Source of the DNA: Microcoleus sp. FACHB-1515 | Lineage (GTDB): Bacteria > Cyanobacteriota > Cyanobacteriia > Elainellales > Elainellaceae | Length of the DNA stretch: 64,000 bases | Assembly (NCBI RefSeq): GCF_014696105.1 | Contig: NZ_JACJPO010000078.1 | Span: forward strand, 1 to 64,000 | Direction of reading: 5' to 3' | Shown: one piece after another, positions 63,754 through 64,000 of the stretch | Position numbering within the stretch: position 1 is the stretch's first letter | Layout of the letters: every line of letters starts with the position of its first letter | The notes under the pieces: generated by a model | What the model was told of the DNA's origin: nothing | Database searches by the model: none | The model's input: the letters and a program-made list of their open reading frames with translations, nothing else | Position numbers and translations under genes: made by a program

Positions 63754-63843
63754 GGCAGCAATACAGATGAACTTCTACATACGCCAGCCTGCAAAAGATA
63801 ATTTGAAGCACAATTCCTATCGAAGCGCGATCAGTTATCTTGT

Positions 63844-63999
63844 GTGACAAGCGATCGCGCTTGGGAATTCACGATAGATGCCCTAGATGGCAACGGGGTG
63901 TTAATTGAGTTCGGCTCTAACCTTTCAAGGCTATCTGCTGCCAAACTTGAAGTTCATGCAGCGACGATTTCTTTCATCGCCACACACCAGCACAGATGA
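63844..63999 (+). CDS. Possible 51-residue ORF at window end
   Basis: GTG at 63844 reads VTSDRAWEFTIDALDGNGVLI to a TGA at 63997-63999. Plausible beta-type composition, weak ribosome site. 63754-63843 has only a short frame (MNFYIRQPAKDN). Low confidence. Confidence 0.3.
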   Translation: MTSDRAWEFTIDALDGNGVLIEFGSNLSRLSAAKLEVHAATISFIATHQHR

Positions 64000-64000
64000 A

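Overview
The window looks like part of a large plasmid (or a plasmid-derived island) from a filamentous cyanobacterium. The octamer GCGATCGC (HIP1) is scattered through genes and spacers throughout. Several proteins have cyanobacterial family resemblances (SphX-like PstS, LMW-PTP-type ArsC with Cys8/Cys80/Cys82, RppA/RppB-like two-component pair, Uma2 endonuclease). ParA/ParB, a tyrosine recombinase, a type IV coupling protein and an own set of DNA polymerase III accessory subunits point to a plasmid. There is no rRNA, no ribosomal protein gene and no CRISPR array. No replication initiator or relaxase was recognised.

Layout: (1) 1-14.8 kb is a metal/metalloid resistance island. It holds a truncated response regulator plus an intact histidine kinase, a small repeat-containing secreted protein, a Tat-exported multicopper oxidase, a minus-strand arsenic cassette (arsR, sphX, MIP channel, arsC, a dual-specificity phosphatase, arsH), then a CusB/CusA-type RND efflux operon with a lipoprotein and a membrane protein. 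A 79-bp direct repeat carrying a TTTCAT-N5-TTT(C/T)AC motif flanks the arsenic cassette, and the same motif lies upstream of the secreted repeat protein. (2) 15.2-17.6 kb has an acyltransferase and a lipase-like hydrolase with a PPC domain. (3) 18.0-23.8 kb encodes an AddA/AddB-like helicase-nuclease pair. (4) 24.1-26.9 kb is the partition module (palindrome, parA, parB, tyrosine recombinase), with a second near-copy of the palindrome inside parB. (5) 27.1-37.6 kb is a redox/electrophile-stress island: a decayed LuxR-type regulator, a tight seven-gene operon (SDR, two AKRs, TMEM175 channel, alcohol dehydrogenase, SDR, cupin), two AraC regulators, an NmrA-like reductase and another cupin. (6) 37.6-39.7 kb is a divergent two-component pair. 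(7) 39.9-42.0 kb is a type II restriction-modification system.

(8) 42.3-54.5 kb is the replication-like region: plasmid hypotheticals, a Dda-like SF1 helicase, and then DnaN, DnaX and HolA, i.e. sliding clamp, clamp-loader ATPase and delta. A family of long hairpins with TTAGGGTGCAA arms brackets it. A tRNA-Thr(CGT)-like gene with a poorly paired acceptor stem follows. (9) 54.5-64 kb has Uma2, the VirD4/TraD-like coupling protein, an acidic-tailed plasmid protein, two exported proteins, a large lysozyme-like/M23 peptidoglycan hydrolase and several small or unrecognised ORFs.

The most unusual content is the plasmid-borne clamp/clamp-loader cassette together with its own AddAB-like repair nuclease. 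The element may bring its own processivity and end-processing machinery while relying on the host for polymerase, delta-prime and primase.
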